49,191 nucleotides of DNA from Hyphomicrobiaceae bacterium (GCA_947472885.1 CANJBX010000027.1:1-49191), one strand, 5' to 3'. Positions 8,395 to 22,119 are shown, counted from the stretch's first letter. The notes: generated by a model not told the origin, from the letters alone. Numbers and translations are program-made.

Positions 8395-8598
8395 AAGCTG
8401 AACTCCTGCTTGTTCGGGCTACTAAAACCGTCCCTTTAGAAATGCGCGCCGGGGCTTAACGGTTCCTTGCGCCGGCGGGGGAACTCGAGGCCCTGGGGAT
8501 TACGGGGAAAAACCCCGCTTAAGGCTGCCGGAAATCCGGCCCCAAAGCCGCCTCGCTGGACAACGACGGACATGGTAGAAACGCGCCATGACGAAAGA

Positions 8599-9897
8599 AT
8601 GTCGCCCGTGAACGCGCCCTTCAAGGCTGTGGATAACTCTGCCGATGTCGCTGTAATCATGGCGGAAATCGGTGTGCAGGCGCGTGCTGCGATGCGCGTG
8701 CTGGCGCTTGCGTCGGAGACCAGAAAGAACGCCGCTTTGGCTGCTATGGCGGCCGAACTGCGGTCGGCCAGTGCAGCGATCCTCGCGGCCAACCTGGAAG
8801 ACGTCGCCGAAGCTCGCGCAGGCGGTGCTACGGCCGCCTACCTCGACCGGCTCACGCTCGACGACAAGCGCGTCGCGGCAATAGCCGACGGTGTCGATGC
8901 GGTGCGTGCGCTCAAGGACCCGGTCGGTGCGGTACTCGAAAGCTGGACCCGCCCGAACGGCATGACCATCGCGCGTGTGCGCGTGCCGCTCGGCGTCATC
9001 GGTGTGATCTACGAGAGCCGCCCGAACGTGACGGCCGATGCCGGCGCGTTGTGCCTCAAGGCCGGCAACGCGGTGATCCTGCGCGGCGGCTCCGACAGTT
9101 TCCGTTCCTCGCAGGCGATTCATGCCGCGCTGGTCGCTGGCCTGCGCGCCGCCGGTCTGCCGGAAGCCGCGATCTCGCTCGTGCCGACGCGCGACCGCGC
9201 CGCGGTCGGACTGATGCTCGGCGGCCTCGACGGCAATGTCGATGTGATCGTGCCGCGCGGCGGCAAGGGACTGGTCGCGCGTGTGCAGACCGAAGCGCGG
9301 GTGCCGGTGTTCGCGCATCTCGACGGCAACTGCCACATCTACATCGACGGCGCTGCGAACCCCGATATGGCCAGGACCATTCTGCTCAATGCGAAGCTGC
9401 GCCGCACCGGCGTCTGCGGCGCGGCGGAAACGCTGCTGGTGGATCGCAAGGCGCAATCCCAACTCGCGCCGCTGGTGAAGATGCTGCTCGACGCCGGTTG
9501 CGAAGTGCGCGGCGATGCCGATACCCGCAACGTCGATGCGCGCGTCAAGCCGGCGTCGGAAGCCGACTGGGCGACGGAATTTCTCGATGCGATCATTGCG
9601 GCGAAGGTGGTCGATGGCGTCGATGGTGCGATTGCGCATATCGAAAGCCACGGCTCGCATCACACCGATGCGATCATCACCGACGACAAGGCTGTCGCCG
9701 AAAAATTCCTCAACGAAGTCGATTCGGCCATCGTGCTGCACAATGCCTCGACGCAATTCGCCGATGGCGGCGAGTTCGGCTTCGGCGCGGAAATCGGTAT
9801 TGCGACGGGCCGGCTGCATGCGCGCGGCCCGGTCGGCGTCGAACAACTCACCACTTTCAAGTACCGCGTGCGCGGAACGGGGCAGATCAGGCCGTGA
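8599..9897 (+). CDS. proA: Gamma-glutamyl phosphate reductase
   Basis: A 432-aa NADPH-dependent enzyme that reduces gamma-glutamyl phosphate to glutamate semialdehyde, the second step of proline synthesis. It has the aldehyde-dehydrogenase-like fold with [13 protein letters not shown], the glycine-rich ILRGGSDS and the presumed catalytic Cys273 in [11 protein letters not shown]. The C-terminus [10 protein letters not shown] is typical of ProA. I chose the ATG at 8599; the in-frame ATG at 8572 would add nine residues and cannot be excluded. The leader 8395-8598 holds two short hairpins (8503-8517 and 8527-8540). The stop overlaps nadD by four bases. The glutamate kinase gene proB, usually next to proA in relatives, is not here. 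Confidence 0.96.
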   Translation: MSPVNAPFKAVDNSADVAVIMAEIGVQARAAMRVLALASETRKNAALAAMAAELRSASAAILAANLEDVAEARAGGATAAYLDRLTLDDKRVAAIADGVDAVRALKDPVGAVLESWTRPNGMTIARVRVPLGVIGVIYESRPNVTADAGALCLKAGNAVILRGGSDSFRSSQAIHAALVAGLRAAGLPEAAISLVPTRDRAAVGLMLGGLDGNVDVIVPRGGKGLVARVQTEARVPVFAHLDGNCHIYIDGAANPDMARTILLNAKLRRTGVCGAAETLLVDRKAQSQLAPLVKMLLDAGCEVRGDADTRNVDARVKPASEADWATEFLDAIIAAKVVDGVDGAIAHIESHGSHHTDAIITDDKAVAEKFLNEVDSAIVLHNASTQFADGGEFGFGAEIGIATGRLHARGPVGVEQLTTFKYRVRGTGQIRP

Positions 9898-10490
9898 CCG
9901 TGTTGCCGCCGCACGCCCGCGGCCAGAAGATCGGGCTGTTCGGCGGCACCTTCGATCCGCCCCATCAGGCGCACCTCGCTGCCTGTTTGCTCGCCATGAA
10001 GCGGCTCGATCTCGACGCCGTGTGGTGGATGGTGACGCCGGGAAATCCGCTGAAAGACACGCGGCATCTGGTTCCGCTGGAAAAGCGCATCGCCGCCGTC
10101 CGCGCCATGACGCCTCACCCGCGCATTCATGTTACCGGCTTTGAGGCCGACATCGGCACGCGCTACACCTACGATACCATCGCCTACATCCGCCGCCGCT
10201 GCATCGGCGTGAACTTCGTCTGGATCATGGGTGCGGACAACCTGCGCAGCTTTCACCGCTGGGAAAAATGGCGCGGCATTGCCGATATGGTGCCGATTGC
10301 CGTGGTGGATCGTCTGGGGCCGAGCCTTTATGCCTCGCAAGGCGTGGTGGGACATGCGCTGGCGCACCGGCGGCTGCGCGAGGAGAACGCGCGGGCGCTG
10401 CCCTATCGCAAGGCGCCGGCCTGGGTATTCCTGCACGGGCTGAAGTCGCCGCTGTCCTCGACCGCATTGCGCAACAAGGCCAAGCCGTGA
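9894..10490 (+). CDS. nadD: Nicotinate-nucleotide adenylyltransferase
   Basis: A 198-aa enzyme that adenylates nicotinate mononucleotide to deamido-NAD in NAD synthesis. Diagnostic motifs are [11 protein letters not shown] at about 17-27, [19 protein letters not shown] and the C-terminal SSTALR. The GTG at 9894 overlaps the proA stop as GTGA, which indicates translational coupling. A second GTG at 9900 is possible. The gene order proA-nadD-rsfS-rlmH is conserved in the family. Confidence 0.95.
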   Translation: MTVLPPHARGQKIGLFGGTFDPPHQAHLAACLLAMKRLDLDAVWWMVTPGNPLKDTRHLVPLEKRIAAVRAMTPHPRIHVTGFEADIGTRYTYDTIAYIRRRCIGVNFVWIMGADNLRSFHRWEKWRGIADMVPIAVVDRLGPSLYASQGVVGHALAHRRLREENARALPYRKAPAWVFLHGLKSPLSSTALRNKAKP

Positions 10491-10644
10491 GGCGTTTTCG
10501 CTTTTGCAAGGCCGCGCGGCCCGAATATATGCCGTCCAAAACGGGTTGCGGTTGAAACCGCGGCCTGCCCATGACTATCTTGATCCAGCAAATACCTCGC
10601 TTATTTGAACTCATTGTCCTCACGTTACAGAACAGGTTTCCGAT

Positions 10645-11247
10645 TTGACCAAGACCCCCGTGCGCGCCACCCGCGCCAAAACGAAGCCCGCAGCCAAGGC
10701 CACGCGAGCAAAGGCTGTTGCAGCAAAACCGGCCAAAGCCAAAAAGGCCAAGGCTGTGCCCGTCAAAAAGGCCGTGCCGGTTAAACCCGCGCCTGCCAAA
10801 ACTCCGCCTGCCAAAGCGACGCTGGCGAAGCCTGCGCCAGCCAAGGCGGTTGCAACCAAAGGCAAGCCCGCAGCAGCGCCGGCGAAGCCGGCAGGCAAGA
10901 CCTATCCCGATGCCAAAGGTGTCCTGAAGGTTATTCTGGCCCAGGCCGAAGACATGAAGGCCGAAGACACCATCACCATCGATCTCAAGGGCACGGCGTC
11001 GGAAGTCGATTACGTGGTCGTGACGACTGGCCGCTCGAACCGCCACGTCGGCTCCATCGCGGATCGCGTCGTCGAAGGGCTGCGTGCCGCCGGCGTCCGC
11101 GCCAAGGTCGAAGGCATGGCGAATTGCGACTGGGTGCTGATCGATGCCGGCGACGCCATCGTGCATGTGTTCCGCCCCGAAGTCCGCACCTTCTACAACC
11201 TCGAGAAAATGTGGGCGGGCACCGCGGGTCCGCGGCGCGCCAGCTAG
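10645..11247 (+). CDS. rsfS: Ribosomal silencing factor RsfS with an Ala-Lys-Pro-rich extension
   Basis: The last 115 residues are a complete RsfS/Iojap domain (DYVVVTTGRSNRHVGSIAD, NCDWVLIDAGDAIVHVF, FYNLEKMW), which binds ribosomal protein L14 and blocks subunit joining in starvation. It is preceded by about 85 residues made almost only of Ala, Lys, Pro, Val and Thr, like a histone H1 tail. The first usable start in this frame is TTG at 10645, with ACAGG about ten bases upstream. A GTG at 10660 is also possible. The low-complexity frame lacks stop codons and leads directly into the domain, so I think it is translated. A 154-base gap after nadD may hold its own promoter. Confidence 0.9.
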   Translation: MTKTPVRATRAKTKPAAKATRAKAVAAKPAKAKKAKAVPVKKAVPVKPAPAKTPPAKATLAKPAPAKAVATKGKPAAAPAKPAGKTYPDAKGVLKVILAQAEDMKAEDTITIDLKGTASEVDYVVVTTGRSNRHVGSIADRVVEGLRAAGVRAKVEGMANCDWVLIDAGDAIVHVFRPEVRTFYNLEKMWAGTAGPRRAS

Positions 11248-11257
11248 GGTTTATCTC

Positions 11258-11743
11258 ATGCGGTTAGCCGTTGCCGCCGTCGGACGTCTGAAAGCCGGGC
11301 CGGAACGCGAACTCGCCGAGCGTTACCGCGACCGCGCCGCCAAGGCCGGGCGTTCGCTCGGATTCCGCTCGATCGATGTCATGGAGATCGCGGAGAGCCG
11401 GGCGCAGCGTGCGGAAGATCGCATGACAGAGGAAGGCGCGGGATTGCTCAAGCATATCGCCGACGACAACATCGTGCGCATCGCGCTCGATGAAACGGGG
11501 ACGTCGCTCGGCAGCGAGGAGTTTGCCGGTATGCTCGGTCGCTGGAAGGATGGCGGCCGGACGGCCACCGTTTTCGCGATCGGCGGCGCCGATGGGTTGT
11601 CGCCTGCCTTCAAGTCCACGGCCGAGCTGACGTGGTCGTTCGGTACCGCCACCTGGCCCCATCAGCTTGTGCGAATCATGCTGCTGGAGCAGCTTTACCG
11701 TGCAATTACGATCCTGTCGGGCCATCCCTATCACCGCTCGTGA
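11258..11743 (+). CDS. rlmH: 23S rRNA pseudouridine-1915 N3-methyltransferase
   Basis: A 161-aa SPOUT-class methyltransferase that modifies helix 69 of 23S rRNA. Signature segments are FAIGGADGLSP (SAM-binding knot), SFGTATWPHQLVRIMLLEQLYRA and the C-terminal HPYHRS. The ATG at 11258 lies ten bases after the rsfS stop, with AGGG in the junction, so the two ribosome factors are co-transcribed. Confidence 0.96.
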   Translation: MRLAVAAVGRLKAGPERELAERYRDRAAKAGRSLGFRSIDVMEIAESRAQRAEDRMTEEGAGLLKHIADDNIVRIALDETGTSLGSEEFAGMLGRWKDGGRTATVFAIGGADGLSPAFKSTAELTWSFGTATWPHQLVRIMLLEQLYRAITILSGHPYHRS

Positions 11744-11858
11744 AGCGCGGCAGGACCCCATAAAGATCACGCATTTGTCAGGCCGTGTGCCTCAATATCG
11801 GCGTAGATGTGCCTGATGTCTGGCGGCATACTTTGATTCACAAAACGGGCAGCACCGT

Positions 11859-13190
11859 TTGATCGGTACTTTCAACATTCGACATCGTGTGCTGGCAACG
11901 CGGCCAGCCTGCATAAGCGCCGGGGCCGGTGTGCTGCTGTCGCTTGTGATCGGCGGCGTGGCGATGGCGCAGCAGCCAAAAGCTGCAACCAGTCTCGAAA
12001 CCGTCAGGCAGCGCGATCTTGAACTCGACAACGTTCGCGCCGAACAGAAGAAAGCCGCAGAGGCCGCGCGCAAGATCGACGCCGACCTCGATGCGAGCGG
12101 CGAAGAACGCCGCAAGCTCAATCAATCCCTGATCGATACCGCAATGCGCATTCGAGATGTGGAAGACCGCATATCCAGTACGGAAAAGCGAATTGGGCCG
12201 CTCGACGACAGCGAACGCGCGTTGCGCACGTCGCTCGATGAGCGGCGCGACGCGATTTCGGAAATCCTTGCCGCGCTCCAGCGTATCGGCCGCCGTCCGC
12301 CGCCAGCGGTGATGGTGAAGCCCGACAGCGCGCTTGAACAATTGCGTACTGCGATGATGCTCAGTGCGATCCTGCCGGACATGCGTCGCGAAGCGGAATC
12401 CATCGCGAACGGTCTCACCGGCCTGCTGAACGTGCGCAAGGAAATCGCGTCGGAGCGTGAGCGGCTGACATCGGATCTCGCGGCGATGTCGGATGACCGC
12501 GGCCGCATGACCGCACTGATCGACGAGCGTCAGCGCCGTCAGGGTGAGATGGAAAAATCACGCGACGCCGAGCGCCAGCGCGCTGCGTTGCTGGGCCGTC
12601 AGGCCGACAGCCTGAAGGACCTGATTACAAGGCTGGAGCAGGGCCTCGATCCGGCGATTCGCTCGGCAAGATTAGCGGCGCGGGGCCCCGAAGATGCGAA
12701 GGCCGGACTTGCTGCGCTCAGGGATCCTGGCCGTCTTAACCCGGCCATCGCGTTCAGCGCCGCCAAAGGTATGCTGAGGCTCCCGGTTAATGGCGTAAAA
12801 ACGCGCGATTTCGGTGTATCCGATGGCCTCGGTGGCAATGAAAGAGGCATCTCGGTTGCGGCGCGGCCCGGTGCGCAGGTAACCGCGCCCTGCGACGGGT
12901 GGGTCGCCTATGCGGCGCCTTACCGTTCCTATGGCCAACTTTTGATCCTGAACCCCGGCGACGGATATCTTGTCTTGCTGGCGGGCATGGATCACAATTC
13001 CGTCGAGGTTGGACAGTTTGTGCTGACGGGGGAGCCAATCGCCGTTATGGGGAGTGGCCCGCAAGTTGCATCCGTTATTTTGACTGGCTCGAACCAGCCA
13101 GTGCTTTATATCGAGTTTCGAAAAGACGGCGCCCCAATTGACCCGGCTCCTTGGTGGGCCATGACTGAAATCGAAAAGGTACGCGGATGA
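11859..13190 (+). CDS. EnvC-like murein hydrolase activator with a degenerate LytM domain
   Basis: A protein of about 430-443 aa. In order: a secretion signal (ending AMAQQ); a long coiled coil (about residues 45-270, many Glu/Arg/Leu); and a C-terminal LytM/M23-like domain. The zinc ligands of active M23 peptidases are missing: the first His-x-x-x-Asp position reads GNERGISVA, and the usual HLHFE is replaced by VLYIEF. It should therefore activate an amidase rather than cut peptidoglycan, as EnvC does in E. coli. The start is uncertain: TTG at 11859 or GTG at 11889, neither with a strong ribosome-binding site. The stop overlaps the ctpA start as ATGA. Confidence 0.85.
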   Translation: MIGTFNIRHRVLATRPACISAGAGVLLSLVIGGVAMAQQPKAATSLETVRQRDLELDNVRAEQKKAAEAARKIDADLDASGEERRKLNQSLIDTAMRIRDVEDRISSTEKRIGPLDDSERALRTSLDERRDAISEILAALQRIGRRPPPAVMVKPDSALEQLRTAMMLSAILPDMRREAESIANGLTGLLNVRKEIASERERLTSDLAAMSDDRGRMTALIDERQRRQGEMEKSRDAERQRAALLGRQADSLKDLITRLEQGLDPAIRSARLAARGPEDAKAGLAALRDPGRLNPAIAFSAAKGMLRLPVNGVKTRDFGVSDGLGGNERGISVAARPGAQVTAPCDGWVAYAAPYRSYGQLLILNPGDGYLVLLAGMDHNSVEVGQFVLTGEPIAVMGSGPQVASVILTGSNQPVLYIEFRKDGAPIDPAPWWAMTEIEKVRG

Positions 13191-14521
13191 TGCGCAAGAC
13201 TCCTCTGCTTCTCGTCGGTGTTTTGGCAGGCGCGGCAATGACCTTGCTGGCGACCCAGCCCCGGCTGTGGATCGGCACGAGCGCCAGCGCCGCTGCCGCG
13301 GACACCTACCGGCAGCTCAACCTGTTCGGCGATATCTTCGACCGCGTCCGCGCGCACTATGTCGAGAAGCCGGATGATTCGAAACTGGTCGAGTCGGCGG
13401 TCAACGGCATGCTGTCGGGCCTCGATCCGCATTCGAGCTACATGGACCCCAAGAGCTTCCGCGACATGCAGGTGCAGACGCGCGGCGAGTTCGGCGGGCT
13501 CGGCATCGAAGTCACCATGGAAGATGGCCTCGTGAAGGTCGTCGCCCCGATCGACGAAACCCCGGCTGCGAAAGCTGGCGTGCGCGCCGGCGATATCATC
13601 ACCCATCTCGATGACGAAGCCGTGCAGGGCCTGACGCTCAATCAGGCGGTCGAAAAGATGCGCGGTCTGGTCAACACCAAGATCAACCTGAAAATCTCCC
13701 GCAAGGGCGTCGAAAAGCCGATTGAAGTTTCAATTGTGCGCGATGTCATCCGCGTCCGCTCGGTGCGCTCGCGCGTCGAAGGCGAAGACATCGGCTATAT
13801 CCGCATCACGCAGTTCAATGAGCAGACCACCGATGGCCTGAAGAAGGCGATTGGCGATATCTCGACGCAGATCACCAACGACAAGCTCAAGGGCTATGTC
13901 ATCGACCTGCGCAACAATCCGGGCGGCCTGCTCGATCAGGCGATCTCGGTTTCCGACGCGTTCCTCGACCGTGGCGAGATTGTCTCGACCCGCGGCCGTG
14001 ACGCCGAAGCAACCCAGCGCTTCAACGCCCGCGCCGGCGATCTCACCAAGAACAAGCCGGTCATCATTCTGATCAACGGCGGCTCGGCCTCGGCGTCGGA
14101 AATCGTCGCCGGTGCCCTGCAGGATCATCGCCGCGCGACGCTCGTTGGTACGCGTTCGTTCGGCAAGGGTTCGGTGCAGACGATCATCCCGCTTGGACCT
14201 GGCAACGGGGCGCTGCGTCTGACCACGGCGCGTTACTTCACGCCGTCGGGCCGCTCGATCCAGGCCAAGGGCATCGCGCCGGATATCGAAGTGCTGCAGG
14301 ACGTGCCGGACGAGGTGAAGTCCCGCGCCGTCGAGACCAAGGGCGAAGCCTCGCTGCGCGGCCATCTCAAGGCCGAGGGTGAAGAGGGCGGCGGGTCGCA
14401 GTCCTATATTCCGCCGGAAGCCAAGGACGACAAGGCGCTCAAGACCGCCACGGACTTGCTGCGCGGCGTCTTGGCCAACGCGGCGTTCCCGCCGAACCCG
14501 AAGACCGCTGTTCCGAACTGA
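13187..14521 (+). CDS. ctpA: Carboxy-terminal processing protease (S41 family)
   Basis: A 444-aa exported serine protease. In order: an N-terminal signal or anchor (residues about 5-22); a PDZ domain (about 95-180, GGLGIEV and AGVRAGDIIT); and the S41 catalytic core. The Ser-Lys dyad is visible: Ser302 in GGSASASE and Lys327 in TRSFGKGS, 25 residues apart as in E. coli Prc. A Pro/Gly/Glu-rich tail follows. Translation is coupled to the EnvC-like gene by an ATGA overlap; a second ATG at 13190 would shorten it by one residue. The pairing suggests joint control of cell-wall hydrolases, which is inference. A strong terminator follows. Confidence 0.96.
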   Translation: MMRKTPLLLVGVLAGAAMTLLATQPRLWIGTSASAAAADTYRQLNLFGDIFDRVRAHYVEKPDDSKLVESAVNGMLSGLDPHSSYMDPKSFRDMQVQTRGEFGGLGIEVTMEDGLVKVVAPIDETPAAKAGVRAGDIITHLDDEAVQGLTLNQAVEKMRGLVNTKINLKISRKGVEKPIEVSIVRDVIRVRSVRSRVEGEDIGYIRITQFNEQTTDGLKKAIGDISTQITNDKLKGYVIDLRNNPGGLLDQAISVSDAFLDRGEIVSTRGRDAEATQRFNARAGDLTKNKPVIILINGGSASASEIVAGALQDHRRATLVGTRSFGKGSVQTIIPLGPGNGALRLTTARYFTPSGRSIQAKGIAPDIEVLQDVPDEVKSRAVETKGEASLRGHLKAEGEEGGGSQSYIPPEAKDDKALKTATDLLRGVLANAAFPPNPKTAVPN

Positions 14522-14542
14522 CGGCAGTATCCATTTGACGGC

Positions 14543-14576
14543 AAAGGGGCGGCTTCAGGCCGCCCCTTTCGTTTTT
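14543..14576 (+). terminator. Rho-independent terminator of the EnvC-like/ctpA unit
   Basis: An 11-bp stem (14543-14553 with 14559-14569, loop TTCAG) is followed by CGTTTTT. Confidence 0.92.
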
Positions 14577-14709
14577 GGGTGGCTGTTGAGGCAACTCCGA
14601 GGAGCTTGGCTAAGGCCTTCATTACCCTGCCAAGGGACGCAAAGGGATGGCCAAGGGGAAGCAGGGACCTCGCGTGTTAGACTGTGCCAAATGATTCGTG
14701 AGGGTTTCC

Positions 14710-15876
14710 GTGCCGGCTGATGACCTGAGCGCCCCGCTCGGCCAGGGCAAAAAAGCCAAACGCTTCCAGCTGCCCGTCAAGGCTCCGGCGGTGATCGCGG
14801 GCGCGCTTGGCGTGGTGCTGACGGCGTTCTTCGGCTGGGCACTGGTCAGCCGCGACCCCATGGGCGGCGAGCCCAGCGCGGCCATTACGCTTGCGCCGCC
14901 AACGGACGCCAAGATCGTCACCGCCGATGCGCCCATGAGCGCCCCGCCGCCGATGCGTGCCGAAGCGCCGCCGGCGGCTCCGGCCCAGCAGAACACGGTG
15001 ACGATCATCGACGGCTTCACCGGCAAGCGGCAGGAAGTGCCAATCGGCGGTGCCACCGAGCCGGCGAAGCCCGCCGGCGGCGATCCACGGCTGCTGGAGT
15101 CCACCCGTCACGGCATGATTCCGAAGATCAGCGCCGACGGCGTGCGGCCTTCCGATTTCTATGCGCGCGTGCCGAAGGATGCCGCCAAGACCGCCGCGCC
15201 GCGCATCGCGATTGTCGTCGCGGGCCTCGGCGTCGGGGCAAAACTCACTACCGATGCGATTGCCAAGCTGCCGGCGCCCATCACGCTGGCGTTCACGCCC
15301 TATGGCGCAGACGCGGCGGCGCATGCCGCCAAGGCGCGGGAATCCGGCCACGAGATATTGCTGCAGGTCGCGATGGAGCCATTCGAGTATCCCGACAACG
15401 ATCCCGGCCCGCAGACCTTGCTGACATCGCTGACATTCGAACAGAACATCGACCGGCTGTACTGGATGATGAGCCGCTTTCAGGGCTACGTCGGCGTCGC
15501 GAGCTACATGGGCGCGCGCTTCACCGCGACCGAGCTGTCGTTCGTTCCGATCCTCAAGGAAGTCTCCAAGCGCGGGCTGGTGTATTTCGACGACGGCGCA
15601 TCGTCGCGCAGCCTGGCGGCGCAGATTTCCGGCGCTACCCAGCTCGCGTTCGGCAAGTCGGACATCGCGCTCGATGCCGTGCCGTCGGCGGCTGAAATCG
15701 GCAAGGCCTTGCTGCGGCTGGAGGCGGTGGCGCGGTCCAACGGAGTCGCCATCGGCACGGTCAGCGCGCTGCCGGTGTCGATTGACCGTATCGCGCAATG
15801 GGCCAAGTCGGCGGAGAGCCGCGGCTTTGTGCTGGTGCCGATCAGCGTTGCGGCGGCGCGCTCCAAGTCGAGCTGA
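14710..15876 (+). CDS. Divergent polysaccharide deacetylase family protein
   Basis: A 388-aa protein. After a short cytosolic stretch there is one membrane helix (about 27-47), a Pro/Ala-rich periplasmic linker, then the divergent polysaccharide deacetylase domain ([63 protein letters not shown]). The metal-binding residues of classical deacetylases are not obvious, and the activity of this family is unproven. The GTG at 14710 is preferred because GAGGG precedes it with a five-base gap; a GTG at 14698 would add four residues. Location between ctpA and rppH is conserved in Rhizobiales. Confidence 0.88.
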   Translation: MPADDLSAPLGQGKKAKRFQLPVKAPAVIAGALGVVLTAFFGWALVSRDPMGGEPSAAITLAPPTDAKIVTADAPMSAPPPMRAEAPPAAPAQQNTVTIIDGFTGKRQEVPIGGATEPAKPAGGDPRLLESTRHGMIPKISADGVRPSDFYARVPKDAAKTAAPRIAIVVAGLGVGAKLTTDAIAKLPAPITLAFTPYGADAAAHAAKARESGHEILLQVAMEPFEYPDNDPGPQTLLTSLTFEQNIDRLYWMMSRFQGYVGVASYMGARFTATELSFVPILKEVSKRGLVYFDDGASSRSLAAQISGATQLAFGKSDIALDAVPSAAEIGKALLRLEAVARSNGVAIGTVSALPVSIDRIAQWAKSAESRGFVLVPISVAAARSKSS

Positions 15877-15887
15877 GAGCGCACCTC

Positions 15888-16391
15888 ATGCCGCGTTACG
15901 ATGATCTGCCTTACCGGGCCTGCGTCGGGGTGATGGTGCTCAACGCCGCCGGGCATGCTTTCATCGGCCGGCGCAAGGGCGGCGCCGAACACGTCGATGC
16001 GACGCATGAATGGCAGATGCCACAGGGCGGCATCGACGAGGGCGAGGACCACTACGAGGCCGCGCTGCGCGAACTCTACGAGGAAACCAGCATCCGGTCC
16101 GTCCAGAAACTCGGTCAGACCGACGAATGGCTCTCGTATGACATTCCGCGCACCGTCGCCGGTAAGGCGTGGAACGGAAAGTATCGCGGGCAGAAGCAGA
16201 AGTGGTTTGCGCTGCGCTTCACCGGCAACGACAGGGAAATCGACGTGCGCGCACCGGGTGGCGGCAAGCACAAGGCGGAGTTTCATGACTGGCGCTGGGA
16301 GCCGGTGGCGAACCTGCCGGAGCTGATCATCCCGTTCAAGCGGCCGATCTACGAGCGCGTGGTGCAAGAGTTTTCGCGCTTCGTGAAATAG
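15888..16391 (+). CDS. rppH: RNA pyrophosphohydrolase
   Basis: A 167-aa Nudix hydrolase that removes pyrophosphate from the 5' end of mRNA to start decay. The Nudix box spans residues 47-69 (GGIDEGED, then REL-EE). The usual Gly after the EE is replaced (EETSI). RppH-specific features are [10 protein letters not shown], the GQKQKWF segment and a Trp-rich patch (DWRWEPV). The start at 15888 lies 11 bases after the deacetylase stop, so the two are co-transcribed. Confidence 0.94.
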   Translation: MPRYDDLPYRACVGVMVLNAAGHAFIGRRKGGAEHVDATHEWQMPQGGIDEGEDHYEAALRELYEETSIRSVQKLGQTDEWLSYDIPRTVAGKAWNGKYRGQKQKWFALRFTGNDREIDVRAPGGGKHKAEFHDWRWEPVANLPELIIPFKRPIYERVVQEFSRFVK

Positions 16392-16418
16392 CGCCGCGCA
16401 TCGGCTGTTACGCCCAAC

Positions 16419-16451
16419 AAAAAACCCGCCGGAATATCCGGCGGGTTTTTT
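16419..16451. terminator. Bidirectional terminator between rppH and atpC
   Basis: A 10-bp stem (16424-16433 with 16437-16446, three-base loop) has an A-run on the left and a T-run on the right. It serves the convergent rppH and atp operon transcripts. Confidence 0.94.
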
Positions 16452-16472
16452 AATTCTGGCTTCCAGTAACCG

Positions 16473-16886
16473 TTAGTGCATCGCGGTTCCCTGCAGGTGC
16501 GTATTGACCTGCTTGAAATGGTCGAGCTTTTCGATGGCGTTGTCGAGCAGCGAACCTTGCGGCATCGACTTGATGCTGGTTTCCATCTCGGCAATGCGCG
16601 CGGTGAGCGCGGCGCGGTCGAAGTCTGCGGCGGTCGCGGCGGCGTCAGCCAGCACCGTTACCGTGCCTTGCGGCGACACTTCGATGAAGCCGCCCATGAC
16701 GACGAACTTCGTCTGCTGGCCGCCGGCATAGACCGTGATGATGCCGGGACGCAGCAGCGACACCGTGGCTGCGTGCTGTGCGAACACGCCGAAGTCGCCC
16801 TCAAGCCCCGGCACGTCGATCTGATCGACTTCGCCGGAGAACGTCAGCTTGTCGGGCGCGACAAGTTCGAGATGGAAAGTGGCCAT
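16473..16886 (-). CDS. atpC: F1 ATP synthase epsilon subunit
   Basis: A 137-aa subunit of the central stalk. The N-terminal beta-sandwich is evident (FHLELVAPDKLTFSGEVDQI, GDFGVFAQHA), followed by the C-terminal helical hairpin (ALTARIAEMETSI). It is the last gene of the atp operon, 14 bases after atpD, and ends just ahead of the shared terminator. Confidence 0.97.
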   Translation of the reverse strand: MATFHLELVAPDKLTFSGEVDQIDVPGLEGDFGVFAQHAATVSLLRPGIITVYAGGQQTKFVVMGGFIEVSPQGTVTVLADAAATAADFDRAALTARIAEMETSIKSMPQGSLLDNAIEKLDHFKQVNTHLQGTAMH

Positions 16887-16900
16887 AGCCTAACCTGCCT

Positions 16901-19232
<2,332 letters not shown>

Positions 19233-19266
19233 TGCGGACCGTCTATCCTTTTAGATCGAAACCAGA

Positions 19267-19288
19267 CCCTCGCCCGTCAGGGCGAGGG
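19267..19288. repeat. Palindrome between atpA and atpG
   Basis: A 9-bp GC-rich stem (19267-19275 with 19280-19288, loop GTCA) sits in the 70-base gap between the atpA stop and the atpG start. No T-run follows on the operon strand. It may act as an mRNA stability or processing hairpin, or be a small dispersed palindrome. Confidence 0.55.
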
Positions 19289-19302
19289 AAACACAAAGCC
19301 GA

Positions 19303-21392
<2,090 letters not shown>

Positions 21393-21440
21393 GTTTGCTT
21401 TCGCTCTTGTATGCTGACATCGCAGGCCTACAGCCGTCGG

Positions 21441-21469
21441 GAAGACCGGCGCAAACCCTTGGATGTCAA
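21441..21469 (-). promoter_or_regulatory. Candidate promoter of the atp operon
   Basis: On the minus strand a perfect TTGACA (complement of 21464-21469), preceded by C as in the Rhizobiales CTTGAC consensus, lies about 75 bases upstream of the atpH start. The -10 region at 17 bases spacing reads GTCTTC and is poor, which is not rare in alphaproteobacteria. The rest of 21393-21618 shows nothing definite. Confidence 0.4.
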
Positions 21470-21618
21470 GGGAACCAGTAATTTCGGGGGTATCGCTAAG
21501 AGCAGGAACCCCGCTGAAATCGCGGTTTTGCTAACACACGCCACGACGCGGTGCAACACGCGCGATACGTGGAATGGGTTTCGCGGGCGCACGGCAGTTC
21601 TTCAAGCCGCGCCGCCCG

Positions 21619-22056
21619 CTATTTCAGTTGTGCCAGCGCATCGGCGCATTGCAACAGCAAATCCGCGAGGGCTTCGCGCTCGGCGCGGTCGAGGTCGCCG
21701 ACCATGGCAACTTCGATTTTTTCGACCCGTGCGCGGGCATGTTCGAGCAGTCGGGTACCGTCGCGGGTAAGATTCGTCTGGATTATCCGGCCATGTTCCG
21801 GGTCTGCCTGACGGCTGATAAGCCCTGCGCCGGCCAGATTAGCGACAATTCCGGTCATGGTTTGCGGTGTGACGAAACAGCGCCGCGCCAGCGCTGCGCC
21901 GGACAGGCCCGGTTGTGCGGCCAAGGCCGCAAGCGCGAAATACTGCGGTGCCGTCAGGTTGACGCTTCGCAGCGCGTTATCCGTCGCAAGCCTCAGTGAA
22001 TGCTGGATTTTCCGTATTGCATCCGCAGCGGACAGCACGGCAGGGGAGGCTGGCAC
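21619..22056 (-). CDS. MarR-family transcriptional regulator
   Basis: A 145-aa winged-helix regulator: LTAPQYFALAALAAQPGLSG, ALARRCFVTPQTMTGIVANL (recognition helix region) and the wing LISRQADPEHGRIIQTNLT. The GTG start at 22056 is supported by GGAG seven bases upstream. It is divergent from an MFS and an EamA transporter gene, and the shared 256-base gap holds TATCA/TGATA palindromes. The likely role is ligand-relieved repression of those transporters; the ligand is unknown. Confidence 0.92.
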   Translation of the reverse strand: MPASPAVLSAADAIRKIQHSLRLATDNALRSVNLTAPQYFALAALAAQPGLSGAALARRCFVTPQTMTGIVANLAGAGLISRQADPEHGRIIQTNLTRDGTRLLEHARARVEKIEVAMVGDLDRAEREALADLLLQCADALAQLK

Positions 22057-22078
22057 GGCAAATCTCCGGCATGAATAG

Positions 22079-22119
22079 TATCAATACACTGATAATATGT
22101 TCGTATCCTGATATTATCA
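22079..22119. promoter_or_regulatory. Candidate operator between marR and the MFS gene
   Basis: Two overlapping palindromes stand out as AT-rich in GC-rich DNA: TATCA-N6-TGATA at 22079-22094, and a 9-bp inverted repeat TGATAATAT/ATATTATCA (22090-22098 with 22111-22119). They share the same TGATA half-site. Position and symmetry suit MarR dimers and would cover the divergent promoters. Confidence 0.55.

Noticed and set aside
8500-9846. Open frame antisense to proA
   Set aside because: Entirely opposite a well-conserved gene with no ribosome-binding site or recognisable motif.
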